NCBI GenBank assembly: GCA_963748985.1
Contig: CAVVKQ010000015.1
Coordinates: 1-64,000 of the forward strand
Direction: 5' to 3'
DNA from: RPQJ01 sp963748985
Lineage (GTDB): Bacteria > Pseudomonadota > Gammaproteobacteria > Steroidobacterales > Steroidobacteraceae
Length of the DNA: 64,000 nucleotides
Both the position numbers and the translations under genes were made by a program. The notes beneath the pieces were generated by a model. That model was not told the origin of the DNA. It did no database searches and was given only the letters and a program-made list of their open reading frames with translations. Positions 45,687-55,013 of the stretch are shown piece after piece. Numbering within the stretch: the stretch's first letter is position 1; every line of letters starts with the position of its first letter.

Positions 45687-47259
45687 TCACCTGGCCTTCT
45701 CCCAGTCGGCGTACTGCCGGCGCAACTCGCGCTTGAGGATCTTGCCATTGGGATTGCGCGGCAGGTCGGAGACGTAGACAGCACCCGCGAGGCGCTGCTG
45801 CTTGCCGACGCGCTGGTTGGTCCATTCCACCAGCGACCCGGTGTCCGGCGTGTCACCTGCACCTGCTGCGACGACCAGCGCCAGTGGCGTTTCGCCCCAG
45901 CGTTCGCTCGGTACGCCCACGACCGCGACGTCGGCGACCGCGGGGTGATCACGCATGACCGCTTCGATGTCGGCCGGGTAGATGTTCTGGCTGCCTGACA
46001 GGATCATGTCCTTCTTGCGATCGACGATGTAGAGGAAGCCATCGTCGTCGAGTCGCCCGATATCCCCTGTGCGCAGCCAGCGCCGGCCTTGTGGATCGAC
46101 CCATGTCGCCTCTTCCGTCGCGTCGGGCCGCTGGAGATAGCCCTCCATCACCAGGCGTCCGTAGCCGCAGATCTCGCCGAGCTCGCCGGGTGTCGCCTCG
46201 ACGTCATCGTCGCGCACGAGCTTGAGTTGCTGGCCCGGAATGGCCTTGCCGACGGATTCGATGTGCGCGTCGAAATCCTCGGGAGCGAGCGTGGTGATGA
46301 TGCCTTCGGTCAGGCCGTAGAGCTCGATCAGTTCGCAATCGAGCGTGTCGCGTGTCGCGCGCTTCAACGCCGGCGGGAGCGGCGAACCGCAGCACATGAT
46401 CGCCTGCAACGAAGACAGGTTGCGAGTCGCGATCGCCGGGCAGTTCGAGCACACGCTGAAACTGTACGGGCACGAAGCCACCGTGGGTGGCGCCGTGACG
46501 CTCGATCGCGTCGACCAGCGCCGCCGCGGTGAACGACGGCAGGACGACGATGGTACCGCCCACGACGACCGTGCACAGCATCGCGACCCAGCTGATGTTG
46601 GAATAGAGCCCGAGCGAGCAGACGGTGACGCAGTCGCTGCGGTAGCGCAGTGCGATGGCGAGATCGGTGCCCCAGTCATAACGACAACCGTGCGTGTGCA
46701 CGATGCCCTTGGGCAGCCCGGTGGTACCCGAGCTGTAGATGACGTTGCACTCGGTATCGGGACCCACCTTGACCGCGGGGGTGGCAGTCGACTGTCGCGC
46801 GAGCCAGGTCGACAAGTCGGTCCAGTGACCTGCAGCCGGAACGTCGACGCCGAGCCTGACCATGGTGCCTGCCAACTGACTGGCCGCGAGCAGCGCATCC
46901 ACGCGCCGGCAATGCTCCCCTGAAGCGGCGATTGCGCTGGCGCCGCTGTCGCGCACCATCGCAGCGACCGCCGCGTCGCTCACCGACGTATTGAGCGGGA
47001 CGACGGACACGCCCGCCTTGCCGGCACCGAACAGCAGCAGCGCCATCTCGGCGCTGTTCTGCATCAGCACCGCGAGCCGCGCTCCCGGCGCGAGATTCAG
47101 TTGCAGCAAGCCGTTCGCCACCTGGTTCGTCGCAGCGTCGAACTCGGCCCAGGTCCACCGGCGCTCTCCGCAGAGAAGCGCCGGTTTCCTGGCCTGGTTG
47201 CGGCCGTGCTGGACGATCAGGTCGGGGACGATCGGCCGCGGTACGTCGTACCAGCCCAT
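45687..47259 (-). pseudogene. AMP-forming acyl-CoA synthetase, frameshifted in the middle
   Basis: Starts MGWYDVPRPIVPDLIVQHG. The first frame has the adenylate P-loop YSSGTTGLPKG and continues to FQRVLELP. At CCGGG 46436-46440 one base is extra. The remaining domain (AIATRNLSSLQAIMCCGSPL, ELYGLTEGIITT, TGDIGRLDDDGFLYIVDRKK and the catalytic Lys of NPNGKILKREL) continues in the next frame to 45687. Rejoined length is about 523 aa, normal for this family. It would activate a carboxylic acid to its CoA thioester. It lies 25 bp after the TonB receptor gene in the same operon. Confidence 0.88.
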
Positions 47260-47284
47260 GACCCTAACCTCATCAGTCCGGCGA

Positions 47285-49549
47285 TCAGTTGAAGCGGTAG
47301 CTGGCGCTCAGGCTGATCGTGCGCGGCGGGCCGTAGAAACTGTTGACGATGTTGCCGTACAGCGCACCCGGGAAGTAGTAACCGCCGATCTTGTATTCCT
47401 CGTCCGTCAGGTTGCGTCCGAGCAGCTGGAAACGCAGCTTCTCGTCGTTGGAGGTCCAGGCAACGCTCGCGTCCACCAGCGTGTACGAATCGAGCTGGTC
47501 GATGAGCGGATTCGGGAACTCGAACATGTGGTACGAATCGCGGTACGAACCCGACACGGTCGCGAGCAGCGAGCCCCAGGTGCCGGGCAGCGGCTGCGCA
47601 TAGTTGAGCGCCAGGTTGCCGTTCCACTCCGGCGTGTTCTGGAATACAGCAGTGTCGGAAAGATCGACCGGCACGGTGAGCGTGGCAGGCGGCGGCGCGG
47701 GATTCGTGACGACCTGGTACGTCTCGTACTTGTCGAACTCGGCATCCGTCCAGCCAACGCCGTAGTTCAGCGAGAATCGGTCACTGAGCTGCGCGGAGCC
47801 TTCGAGTTCAACGCCCTGGATGGTCGAGGCGCCGGCGTTGTCGACGAAGCTCGCGATCGACCCGGTGACCGTCGGTTGCTGGCGGGTGATCTGCTGGTCA
47901 CTGTAGTCCGCATAGAAGGCCGCGAAATTGTATGAGAGCCGGTCATCGAACAAGGTGCCCTTCGCGCCGATTTCGTACGACTGGACAGTTTCGGGATCGT
48001 AGCCGTTGACCGTGTCCGGCGTCAGCACGACGTCGCCGCGCATGTCGAAGCCACCTGACTTGAAGCCTTCCGAGTAGGACGCGTAGGTCGTGAACGTTTC
48101 GGTGAATTCGTAGCTGACGCTGGCGCGCGGCGTGAACTGGTCGAACGTGCGGTCGTTGGTGTAGTCCGAGCGGATCAGCCCGGGGACCGCCGCGTCGTTG
48201 CCGAACAGCGGCGAATACAGGCCCGTGAAGTTCTGGCGATAGACACCGCCTTCCTTCTCGTCCGACGTATAGCGGCCGCCGAGCGAAGCCGAAAGCTTGT
48301 CGGTGAAGTCGTAGCTGAAGTCCGCGTACGCCGCGTAGCTCGTCGTGTCGACGAAGCCGGAAGTCGCGATCGTGAGGTTGAGCAGGCCGACGATGGTGTC
48401 GAACTTGCCGGCCGCATGAGCGTCGAGGTAGTAGAGGCCCGCCACGCCGCGCAGGCGCTCGCCTTCGTACAGGAACTGCAGCTCCTGCGTAAGCTGGTCG
48501 TCCTCGTAATAGCCGGGGACGTCGAGCGCCGGCGCCGGGCTGGTGTCGAAGTCGATCAGCGTGTGCGTGACGCCATCGCGGTAGGCCGTGATCGACTTGA
48601 GCGTGATCGCATCCGTCAGCTCCCAGGCCGCCGTGAGCGAGATCCCCTGGTTGCGCACGAGGTTGTCGTCGCCGATGCCACCTCGCGTGTCGAAGACGTC
48701 CGGCAACACGACCTCGCCCGCCGCGAGCCCCAGGCCCGGTTCTTCGCGGTGGCCGTGCTTGGCATCCGAGTTGTCCTCGACGTAGTCGCCGGCGAGACGG
48801 AAGCTCAATGTGTCCGTCGGGTTCCATTCGGCGCTCATGCGGAATGCGTCCACGGACTTCGCGTAGTGGTTCTGGTTGCCGGTGAACTGGTTCTCGCCGT
48901 AGCCATCGCGACGGTAGATGGCAGCACTGCCGCCGATCGATAGCGTGTCGCTCAATGGCAACACGCCCGAGGCGAGGAAGTCGTGCTGCGCGTAGGTGCC
49001 GAGCGTGAGCTTGGTGTCGAGATAGGCTTCGTTGCCGAGCGACTTGGTAACGTACTTGATCGCGCCGCCGATCGTGTTGCGGCCGTACAGCGTGCCCTGC
49101 GGGCCGCGCAGCACTTCCAGCCGCTCGATATCGTAGATGTCGAGCACCGCGCCCTGCGGACGCGCCACGTACACGTCGTCGACGTAGAGGCCGACGCCGG
49201 GCTCGAAGCCCCACAGCGGATCCTGCTGGCCGATGCCGCGGATGAAAGCGATCAGCGTGGAGTTGGAGCCGCGCGCAACCTGCAGGGTGAGGTTCGGAGT
49301 GGACTGCTGCAGCCACGTGATGTCCGGCGCGCCGGCATTCGTGATGCGCTCGGCGGAGAACGCAGAGAGCGAGATCGGCACGTCCTGCAGCGATTCCTCA
49401 CGGCGGCGGGCGGTCACGGTGACTTCCTCGAGGCCGGTGACCGACGACTTGGCGACGGGCGCGTCCTGCGCGAGGACAGCGGGTACGGCGAACATCGAGG
49501 CCGCGCATGCTGCAGCGGCCTGCACCGAGTAAACGGCGAGCTTCTTCAT
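47285..49549 (-). CDS. TonB-dependent outer-membrane receptor
   Basis: 754 aa. A signal peptide (about 1-27, ending VLAQ) is followed by EEVTVTARRREESLQDVPIS, then the plug domain (about 55-170, with PGVGLYVDDVYVARPQGAVL and VLRGPQGTLYGRNTIGG). A 22-strand barrel ends in aromatic SASYRFN. AGGGGGAT precedes the ATG. This receptor style is typical of proteobacteria that import diverse organic substrates rather than only siderophores. It is the first gene of an operon with ligase, hydrolase, permease and EEP genes, and is divergent from a TetR regulator across inverted repeats. Confidence 0.95.
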   Translation of the reverse strand: MKKLAVYSVQAAAACAASMFAVPAVLAQDAPVAKSSVTGLEEVTVTARRREESLQDVPISLSAFSAERITNAGAPDITWLQQSTPNLTLQVARGSNSTLIAFIRGIGQQDPLWGFEPGVGLYVDDVYVARPQGAVLDIYDIERLEVLRGPQGTLYGRNTIGGAIKYVTKSLGNEAYLDTKLTLGTYAQHDFLASGVLPLSDTLSIGGSAAIYRRDGYGENQFTGNQNHYAKSVDAFRMSAEWNPTDTLSFRLAGDYVEDNSDAKHGHREEPGLGLAAGEVVLPDVFDTRGGIGDDNLVRNQGISLTAAWELTDAITLKSITAYRDGVTHTLIDFDTSPAPALDVPGYYEDDQLTQELQFLYEGERLRGVAGLYYLDAHAAGKFDTIVGLLNLTIATSGFVDTTSYAAYADFSYDFTDKLSASLGGRYTSDEKEGGVYRQNFTGLYSPLFGNDAAVPGLIRSDYTNDRTFDQFTPRASVSYEFTETFTTYASYSEGFKSGGFDMRGDVVLTPDTVNGYDPETVQSYEIGAKGTLFDDRLSYNFAAFYADYSDQQITRQQPTVTGSIASFVDNAGASTIQGVELEGSAQLSDRFSLNYGVGWTDAEFDKYETYQVVTNPAPPPATLTVPVDLSDTAVFQNTPEWNGNLALNYAQPLPGTWGSLLATVSGSYRDSYHMFEFPNPLIDQLDSYTLVDASVAWTSNDEKLRFQLLGRNLTDEEYKIGGYYFPGALYGNIVNSFYGPPRTISLSASYRFN

Positions 49550-49587
49550 GGATCCCCCTGCGGTGGCGTCGGTTTCCGACGCCGTTG

Positions 49588-49633
49588 TTTCAACGAGTGT
49601 TGGAATTTAGTTGAACGTTCGTTGAAATTCAAC
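49588..49633. promoter_or_regulatory. Inverted-repeat cluster between TonB receptor and TetR genes
   Basis: TTTCAACGA (49588-49596) is mirrored by TCGTTGAAA (49619-49627). GTTGAAATTCAAC (49621-49633) is a perfect repeat around one base, and GAACGTTC is embedded at 49613-49620. Such nested symmetry in a divergent promoter is what a TetR dimer pair would use. Sites are inferred. Confidence 0.6.
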
Positions 49634-49707
49634 AGTCGTTGCAAGAAGACCTCCAGGTTCTTCAGAATCGCGGCTCGACCTGACGCTCAAGGGCAATTCG
49701 TACCGCG

Positions 49708-50469
49708 ATGCAAAAGAAAGGCACGGCTGGCCGCACGGGTGCGGAAAGGGACCGCCTGCCGCGGGCAGGGACGGCCGGCACCGGTTCCCGCTCGCACGCA
49801 ACGCGCGAACGCATCCTCGACGCCGCCGAGCGATTGTTTGCGCAACGCGGTTTTTACGGCATTTCGGTGCGCGACATAACGGGTGCCGCGGATGTGGACG
49901 TGGCTCTCGCGAGCTATCACTTCGGCAACAAGCAAGGCCTGCTCGAAGCAGTGTTCACGCGGCGCGCGGAGGACCTCAATACCGAGCGCATCGCCCGCCT
50001 TGACGCCGTCCTTGCTGCAGCCAAAGGCCGCCGCCCGCCGCGAATCGAAGACGTCATCGATGCGTTCACCCATCCGCTGCTCGATCGTTCCTCGCGCGGC
50101 AGCCCGGGCTGGAAGAGCTATTTTGCGCTGATCGCGGAGGTGAACAATTCGCGGGAATTCGGTGGCGTCCTGATGTCACGGTTCTTCGATCCGGTCGTCG
50201 AGAAGTTCATCGACGCGATTCGCCGCGCCTTGCCGGAGTGTGAGGACCGCGACCTCTACTGGGCCTATCACTTCCTTTCGGGTGCCCTCACGCTGTCGTT
50301 CGCAGAGACAGGCCGCATCGACAAGTTGTCGGGCGGCGCCTGCCGTTCGAGTGATCTCGACAGCGTCCACGAGCGCCTCGTGCCGTATTGTGCTGCGGGG
50401 TTCCGGGCGCTCTGCGCGCCGAAGCGCTCGGTCGCCAGGTCGGCCCGCGCGAAGAAGCCACGCCAGTGA
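49708..50469 (+). CDS. TetR family regulator divergent from the TonB receptor operon
   Basis: 253 aa. After a basic N-terminal extension of about 28 residues the helix-turn-helix reads RERILDAAERLFAQRGFYGI and ASYHFGNKQGLLEAVFTRRA. The C-terminal domain (about 100-230) has the pattern of TetR_C domains that follow YHFG-type regulators (GSPGWKSYFALIAEVNNSRE). A basic tail ends the protein. Its gene faces the TonB-receptor operon and shares the repeat-rich intergenic region, so it probably represses both. The inducer is likely the imported compound or its CoA ester. Confidence 0.92.
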   Translation: MQKKGTAGRTGAERDRLPRAGTAGTGSRSHATRERILDAAERLFAQRGFYGISVRDITGAADVDVALASYHFGNKQGLLEAVFTRRAEDLNTERIARLDAVLAAAKGRRPPRIEDVIDAFTHPLLDRSSRGSPGWKSYFALIAEVNNSREFGGVLMSRFFDPVVEKFIDAIRRALPECEDRDLYWAYHFLSGALTLSFAETGRIDKLSGGACRSSDLDSVHERLVPYCAAGFRALCAPKRSVARSARAKKPRQ

Positions 50470-50501
50470 ACGTACCCGGGAACCGTCTTGGAAGTTACCC
50501 G

Positions 50502-51582
50502 ATGCAGACTTCGCCGTTCGTGAAAGCCCTGCGTGCTGCAGCGTTGTGCCTGTCCGGTGTACTTGCACTCTCGGGTTGCAGAGGCAGCGATTCCAGCGCT
50601 GGTCCACAGGGTGATCGACTTGCCGCATTGCCGCTCGCCGCAGATTCGATCACGACGTCGGGCATCTCGGCAGGCGGCTACATGGCGGTGCAGTTCCACG
50701 TCGCGCATTCAGCGCTGGTCAGTGGCGCAGGCGTCCTGGCCGCCGGACCTTACTACTGTGCGGAGAACTCGCTGAGCCATGCGCTCGGTCGCTGCATGAA
50801 GGGCGACGAGCCGTTCGCGGTGGATGAACTGGTCGGAATCACGAGCGAACTCGCCCTGGCCGGCCGCATCGACCCGATCGCGAACCTGGCCAACGACCGC
50901 GTGTGGATTTTCCACGGCGGGGCGGACGCCGTCGTGGGCAGGCCGGTGGTCGATGCGCTGCAGGAGTACTACGAATTGCTGGTGGACCCGCGCGGCGTGC
51001 AGCGCACGGATCTTGCAGCCGCCGGCCACACGTTTCCGAGTGCCACCGGGAATCTGCTGGACTGCGGCAAGACTGCAACCCCGTTCGTCGGCAGCTGCGA
51101 CTTCGACGGCGCCCGGCAGCTGCTCGAGCACCTGTATGGCCCGTTCGGCACGCAGGACGCGGGCGTCAAACCGGGGGCGCTGGTGCAGTTTTCACAGTCG
51201 CCGTACGCGCAGGCGACCGCTGCCGCCGGCTTGGACCCGAGCGGGTGGCTCTACATTCCAGCGGCCTGCGCTGGCAACGGCGCTGCTGGGCGGTGTCGCC
51301 TGCACATCGCCTTTCATGGCTGCAAGCAGGGAGCTTCGTACGTGAAGGATGCCTTCATACGGCAGTCCGGCTACCTGGCAGCTGCCGACGCGGGCCGCAT
51401 CGTCGTCCTGTTTCCGCAGGTCGAGCCCAGCTTCCAGCCCCTCAATCCGAACGGCTGCTGGGACTGGTGGGGATACGGCAGCGATGCCATACGCAACCCA
51501 GGCCGGGCCGCAGATCGCGGCTGTGAAGGCGATGGTCGACGACTTGATGGGTGCGGACGACCGGGCGCGCGTCGGGCCCTAG
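50502..51582 (+). pseudogene. PHB-depolymerase-type esterase lipoprotein, frameshifted near the end
   Basis: From the ATG at 50502 (MQTSPFVKALRAAAL) a signal ends in lipobox LALSGC. The nucleophile elbow SGISAGGYMAVQFHV, IFHGGADAVVG, and LHIAFHGCKQG are typical of poly(3-hydroxyalkanoate) depolymerases. At 51486-51490 one base is extra; the normal ending (YATQAGPQIAAVKAMVDDLM) continues in the next frame and stops at 51582. Rejoined length is about 359 aa. The enzyme would degrade extracellular or periplasmic polyester oligomers while anchored to a membrane. The frameshift removes only the last 30 residues, so partial function is possible even if real. Confidence 0.85.
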
Positions 51583-51586
51583 CGAA

Positions 51587-52033
51587 TCAGAGCGACGCGG
51601 CGCGCAACCGTTGCCCGCCGTAGAGCACTTCAAGTCGACGTACGCCCTTCATGCGTCGTGAGGAGCGGCGCACCTCGCCCATCAGGCGCAACAACAGCCC
51701 CACGTCATCGTTCATGCCGCCCGTGCAGTAGTCCTCGCTCATGCCAAGGTGCAGCACGGTCACGTGCTCGAGGTCGGCCCGGTTATAGACGGCCACGCCG
51801 ACCGGGCGGGCGGTCAGCGTTTCCACGGCGAACAGGCATTGAACGTCCGGCAGGTTGCCCACGCGCACGCGCAACCCTTCTGCATCGTCCACTATTTCGG
51901 GCGGCCCGTACCTGTCGATGACGTCGACGATGCCGCGCGCGAAGCGATCCTGGCAGCCGTTGAAAAAGAGGATCCGCTCGAGCGCATGGCGCTTGTGGCG
52001 AGGGAGCCGCGACGTGAATTCGATTCCCTGCAT
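51587..52033 (-). CDS. GNAT-like protein of unknown substrate
   Basis: 148 aa from the ATG at 52033 (MQGIEFTSRLPRHKR), with GGGGAA upstream; an ATG at 52084 would add 17 Arg-rich residues. The region SLPDVQCLF-like (NLPDVQCLFAV) through ADLEHVTVLHLGMSED resembles the central strand and acetyl-CoA loop of N-acetyltransferases. The C-terminal helix (RLMGEVRRSSRRMKGVRRLE) is basic. No usual GNAT Q/RxxGxG/A loop is clear, so the assignment is tentative. It converges with the depolymerase gene, with stops four bases apart. Confidence 0.6.
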   Translation of the reverse strand: MQGIEFTSRLPRHKRHALERILFFNGCQDRFARGIVDVIDRYGPPEIVDDAEGLRVRVGNLPDVQCLFAVETLTARPVGVAVYNRADLEHVTVLHLGMSEDYCTGGMNDDVGLLLRLMGEVRRSSRRMKGVRRLEVLYGGQRLRAASL

Positions 52034-52254
52034 GCAGGTTCCCCGGCCGCGTGCACGGCCTCGGACGGAGGTGCGGTCGATCATGCTCGCGCGACCACCT
52101 TATGTCGAGTGGATGGACGCGGAAGTGTTGCTGCAACGCCACAGAAATGCCTTGAACCCGGAATGGCCACTCGCGGGCATTTTTTTGAATTGCTTCATGT
52201 TTTTGACATTTCGAGGTGGAGTGTCGGGGCGGCTTGGCGTGCAATGGCGGCGCG

Positions 52255-53607
52255 ATGCCCCGCGATCCCCTGCCCGTCCCGAATGCGGCCGATCTGGCCG
52301 TTCACGCGCCCTCCGTTCCGGGCACGATGCTCGTGGACGTGGTGGTGCTGACGGCCGACCCTGAACTGTTTCAGTCCGCACGGGAAGCAGTAGGTGAGCA
52401 GAATCCGGTCTGGCGTGCGCGCTCGGCCGAAGAGGCGGCCGACTTGCTGATCAACGGACGCTGCGGCGTACTGGTCATCGACATGGCCGCGGTCTCGACT
52501 CGCGCCGACACCCTTGTCGAGCAGATCGTCGAGCAGTTCCCCGATGCCATCGTCTGCGTCGCCGGCACGCGTGCCGACGAACCCCTGCTGGCCCCGCTCA
52601 TCAGCGCCGGCCTGGTCTACCGCTTCATGCACAAACCCACGTCGGCGCGACGGGCGGGTATGTTCCTGCAGGCTGCGATCCGCCGGCACGTCGAGCGCCG
52701 CGAGGGGCGCGAAGCCAACGACCCGCTGTTGCCGCTGCTGCGCGGTCTGCGCCGCCCAACGGCTGGCATGCCCCGCGGTTACCTCGCGCTGATCGGCCTT
52801 GTGGCGCTGGCGCTGGTCGTCCCGCTCTTTGTCGGCGGCGAGCCGGATGCGCCGAAGGCGACGGCAATAGCCGCGGCGCCGGTGGCGCCCGCCCCCGAAA
52901 CTGCGACAACGGGGCGCGCCGATCCAGTCCTGTCGCGAGCCCGGGCAGCGTTGCATGCCGGCCGTCTCGAGGCGCCCGAGGGCCGCAACGCGCTCGACCT
53001 GTTCCAGGCCGTGCTGCTCGCGCAGCCCGAGCAACGCGAGGCACAGGCCTCGCTCGCGAGGACGGTCGACCAGCTGCTGCAACGCGCGCAGCTGGAATTC
53101 GACGCAGGCCACAAGCCGGAAGCCGAACGGCTGGTGCGGCGTGTGCTGGCAGTCGTTCCCGACAACGAGCAGGCCCACGCCCTGGTGCGGCGTTTCAGTC
53201 CGCCCGACACGCCGTCGCGCCAGTTGTCGCGCGAGCAGCGCGCCGAGGTGGAAGCGAGCCTGGCCGGGAATACGACCGGCTCCCCGGCGATGCCCACGCA
53301 CGCGCGGACCCTTGAGGAAATCCAGACCGAACTCGCCTCACTGCCGGGGCCGGTCACGAAACTGTCCGGTTCGTCCGTTGCCCCGACGGCCGCTGCGTCA
53401 AAGACGCCGGCGCCGGTCATCCGGCCCGATCCGCTCGCGCCGCGCTTCGTCAATCCGACGCCGACGATCGCGCCCGCAGCACGCAGTTACGCGCGCGAGC
53501 CGGTCAATTCACCCCCGACCGCAGGAGTGACCGGACCGACGTCGCGGAACGAGCCTGCAGAGCCTGCAGGCGAACCGGCGAGCCTCAGTGCCCCCCGGGG
53601 CGGGTGA
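52255..53607 (+). CDS. Receiver-like domain, membrane helix and periplasmic helical-repeat protein
   Basis: 450 aa from the ATG at 52255 (a GTG at 52216 and an ATG at 52327 are alternatives). Residues about 25-145 resemble a response-regulator receiver: an acidic TADPEL at the start, a possible phospho-Asp in VLVIDMAAV and a Lys in FMHKPTSA. A single membrane helix follows at about 178-198 (YLALIGLVALALVVPLFVGG). Residues about 225-320 are helical and TPR-like (LDLFQAVLLAQPEQREAQAS, AEFDAGHKPEAERLVRRVLA-type). The tail is Pro/Thr-rich and disordered. The topology puts the receiver in the cytoplasm and the repeats in the periplasm. No named family is recognised. Confidence 0.75.
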   Translation: MPRDPLPVPNAADLAVHAPSVPGTMLVDVVVLTADPELFQSAREAVGEQNPVWRARSAEEAADLLINGRCGVLVIDMAAVSTRADTLVEQIVEQFPDAIVCVAGTRADEPLLAPLISAGLVYRFMHKPTSARRAGMFLQAAIRRHVERREGREANDPLLPLLRGLRRPTAGMPRGYLALIGLVALALVVPLFVGGEPDAPKATAIAAAPVAPAPETATTGRADPVLSRARAALHAGRLEAPEGRNALDLFQAVLLAQPEQREAQASLARTVDQLLQRAQLEFDAGHKPEAERLVRRVLAVVPDNEQAHALVRRFSPPDTPSRQLSREQRAEVEASLAGNTTGSPAMPTHARTLEEIQTELASLPGPVTKLSGSSVAPTAAASKTPAPVIRPDPLAPRFVNPTPTIAPAARSYAREPVNSPPTAGVTGPTSRNEPAEPAGEPASLSAPRGG

Positions 53608-55000
53608 GATCGACCCCCTGCGCAGGTTTCGCCACCTCCGCCTGCGCTCCCCTTGCGCGCAGCGCATCACACAGCCCGTTCGCACCTTCTGCTTCGCCGT
53701 GCACCAGGTACGTGCGGGGATTGCCCCCGACGCCCGCGTGCCAGCGCAGCAGATCTTCCTGGTCGCCGTGCGCGGAAAATCCGCCGAGCGTGTGGATACG
53801 CGCGTTCACCTTGAACTTTTCGCCATGAATGCGCACGTGCTCGCGACCATCGACGATCGCGCGCCCGAGCGTCCCCACCGCCTGGAAGCCGGTGAAAATC
53901 ACGTCGCACTCTCGCTGGGTGATGTTGTGCTTGAGGTGATGCACGATGCGCCCGCCGCTGCACATCCCGCTCCCCGCGATGATGATCGCGCCACCCCGCA
54001 GCAGGTTGATCGCCATTGATTCTTCCGCGGAGCGGCAGAGCTTGAGGTTCGACAGCGCCGGCATGCGGCCGGCATCGCGACGCGCGGCGCTGGCTTCCGC
54101 GTCGTACAGCTCGGGATGCTTCCAGTAAACCTCGGATGCCTCGATGGCCATCGGACTGTCCAGGAACACATGCCAGTCGCCGACGCGCCACTCGTCGAAG
54201 TGACTGGCGAGCTCGTAGAGGACTTCCTGGCTGCGTCCCACCGCGAACGCGGGGATGAGCACGTTGCCGCCGCCGGCCCGCGCCGCGCGCAGGATCTCGC
54301 CGAATTCACGCAACGTATCGTTGCGCTCACGATGCCGGCGATTGCCGTAGGTGCTCTCCATGACCACGACGTCAGCCGCGCCATTCCCTTCCGGGTCGCG
54401 CAGGATCGGCGAGTCGTATTGCCCGACGTCGCCACTGAAGACAATGCGCGAGCGTGCGCCCTCCTCCTCGAGCTGCAGCCAGACGCTGGCGGAGCCGAGA
54501 ATGTGGCCGGCGTCGCGGTACGTCAGGGTCACGCCAGGAAGAACTTCGGTCGCGCGACCGTACGGCAGAGTCTTGAACTGCTGGATTGTCTCGTCCGCGT
54601 CCACTCGCGTGAACAACGGATCGGGAAAGCCGCGCGCGCTTCGATTGCCGTGTTCGGCCTGTTTACGGCGGTAGCGCTCCGCCTCGCGCTCGGCCATGAA
54701 GGCGCTGTCCGCGAGCAGGATGCGCGCAAGGTCGCGGCATGCCGGGGTGGCGTAGATCGGTCCGCGGAAGCCGCGCTTGCGCAGCAGTGGCAGCCTCCCG
54801 CAGTGATCGATGTGCGCGTGGCTCAACACGACCGCGTCGATCGATTCCGCATCGAACGGAAAAGGCTGCCGATTGCGGATGTCGGGTCGATCGCCGCCCT
54901 GGACCAGGCCGCAGTCGAGCAGCAGCGTACGGCCGCGAACGGTGAGGATGTGGCAGGAACCGGTGACTTCACCGGCCGCGCCGTAGAACTGCAGGTGCAT
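53585..55000 (-). CDS. MBL-fold beta-CASP metallo-hydrolase (RNA-processing type)
   Basis: 471 aa from the ATG at 55000 (MHLQFYGAAGEVTGSCH). Metallo-beta-lactamase motifs: HAHIDHCG, YRDAGHILGSA and SGDVGQ. Beta-CASP motifs: ESTYGNR, IPAFAVGRSQEVLY, GSGMCSGGRIVHHL and FSAHGDQEDLL. All zinc-binding and beta-CASP residues seem present. The family includes CPSF73-like ribonucleases; bacterial members of this subtype are presumed RNases with few characterised. Its 3' end overlaps the end of the receiver-like gene. It lies 13 bp downstream of the HD-GYP-like regulator gene on the same strand, so the two are probably cotranscribed. Confidence 0.93.
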   Translation of the reverse strand: MHLQFYGAAGEVTGSCHILTVRGRTLLLDCGLVQGGDRPDIRNRQPFPFDAESIDAVVLSHAHIDHCGRLPLLRKRGFRGPIYATPACRDLARILLADSAFMAEREAERYRRKQAEHGNRSARGFPDPLFTRVDADETIQQFKTLPYGRATEVLPGVTLTYRDAGHILGSASVWLQLEEEGARSRIVFSGDVGQYDSPILRDPEGNGAADVVVMESTYGNRRHRERNDTLREFGEILRAARAGGGNVLIPAFAVGRSQEVLYELASHFDEWRVGDWHVFLDSPMAIEASEVYWKHPELYDAEASAARRDAGRMPALSNLKLCRSAEESMAINLLRGGAIIIAGSGMCSGGRIVHHLKHNITQRECDVIFTGFQAVGTLGRAIVDGREHVRIHGEKFKVNARIHTLGGFSAHGDQEDLLRWHAGVGGNPRTYLVHGEAEGANGLCDALRARGAQAEVAKPAQGVDLTRPGGH

Positions 55001-55013
55001 CGCGCGAATCGCC

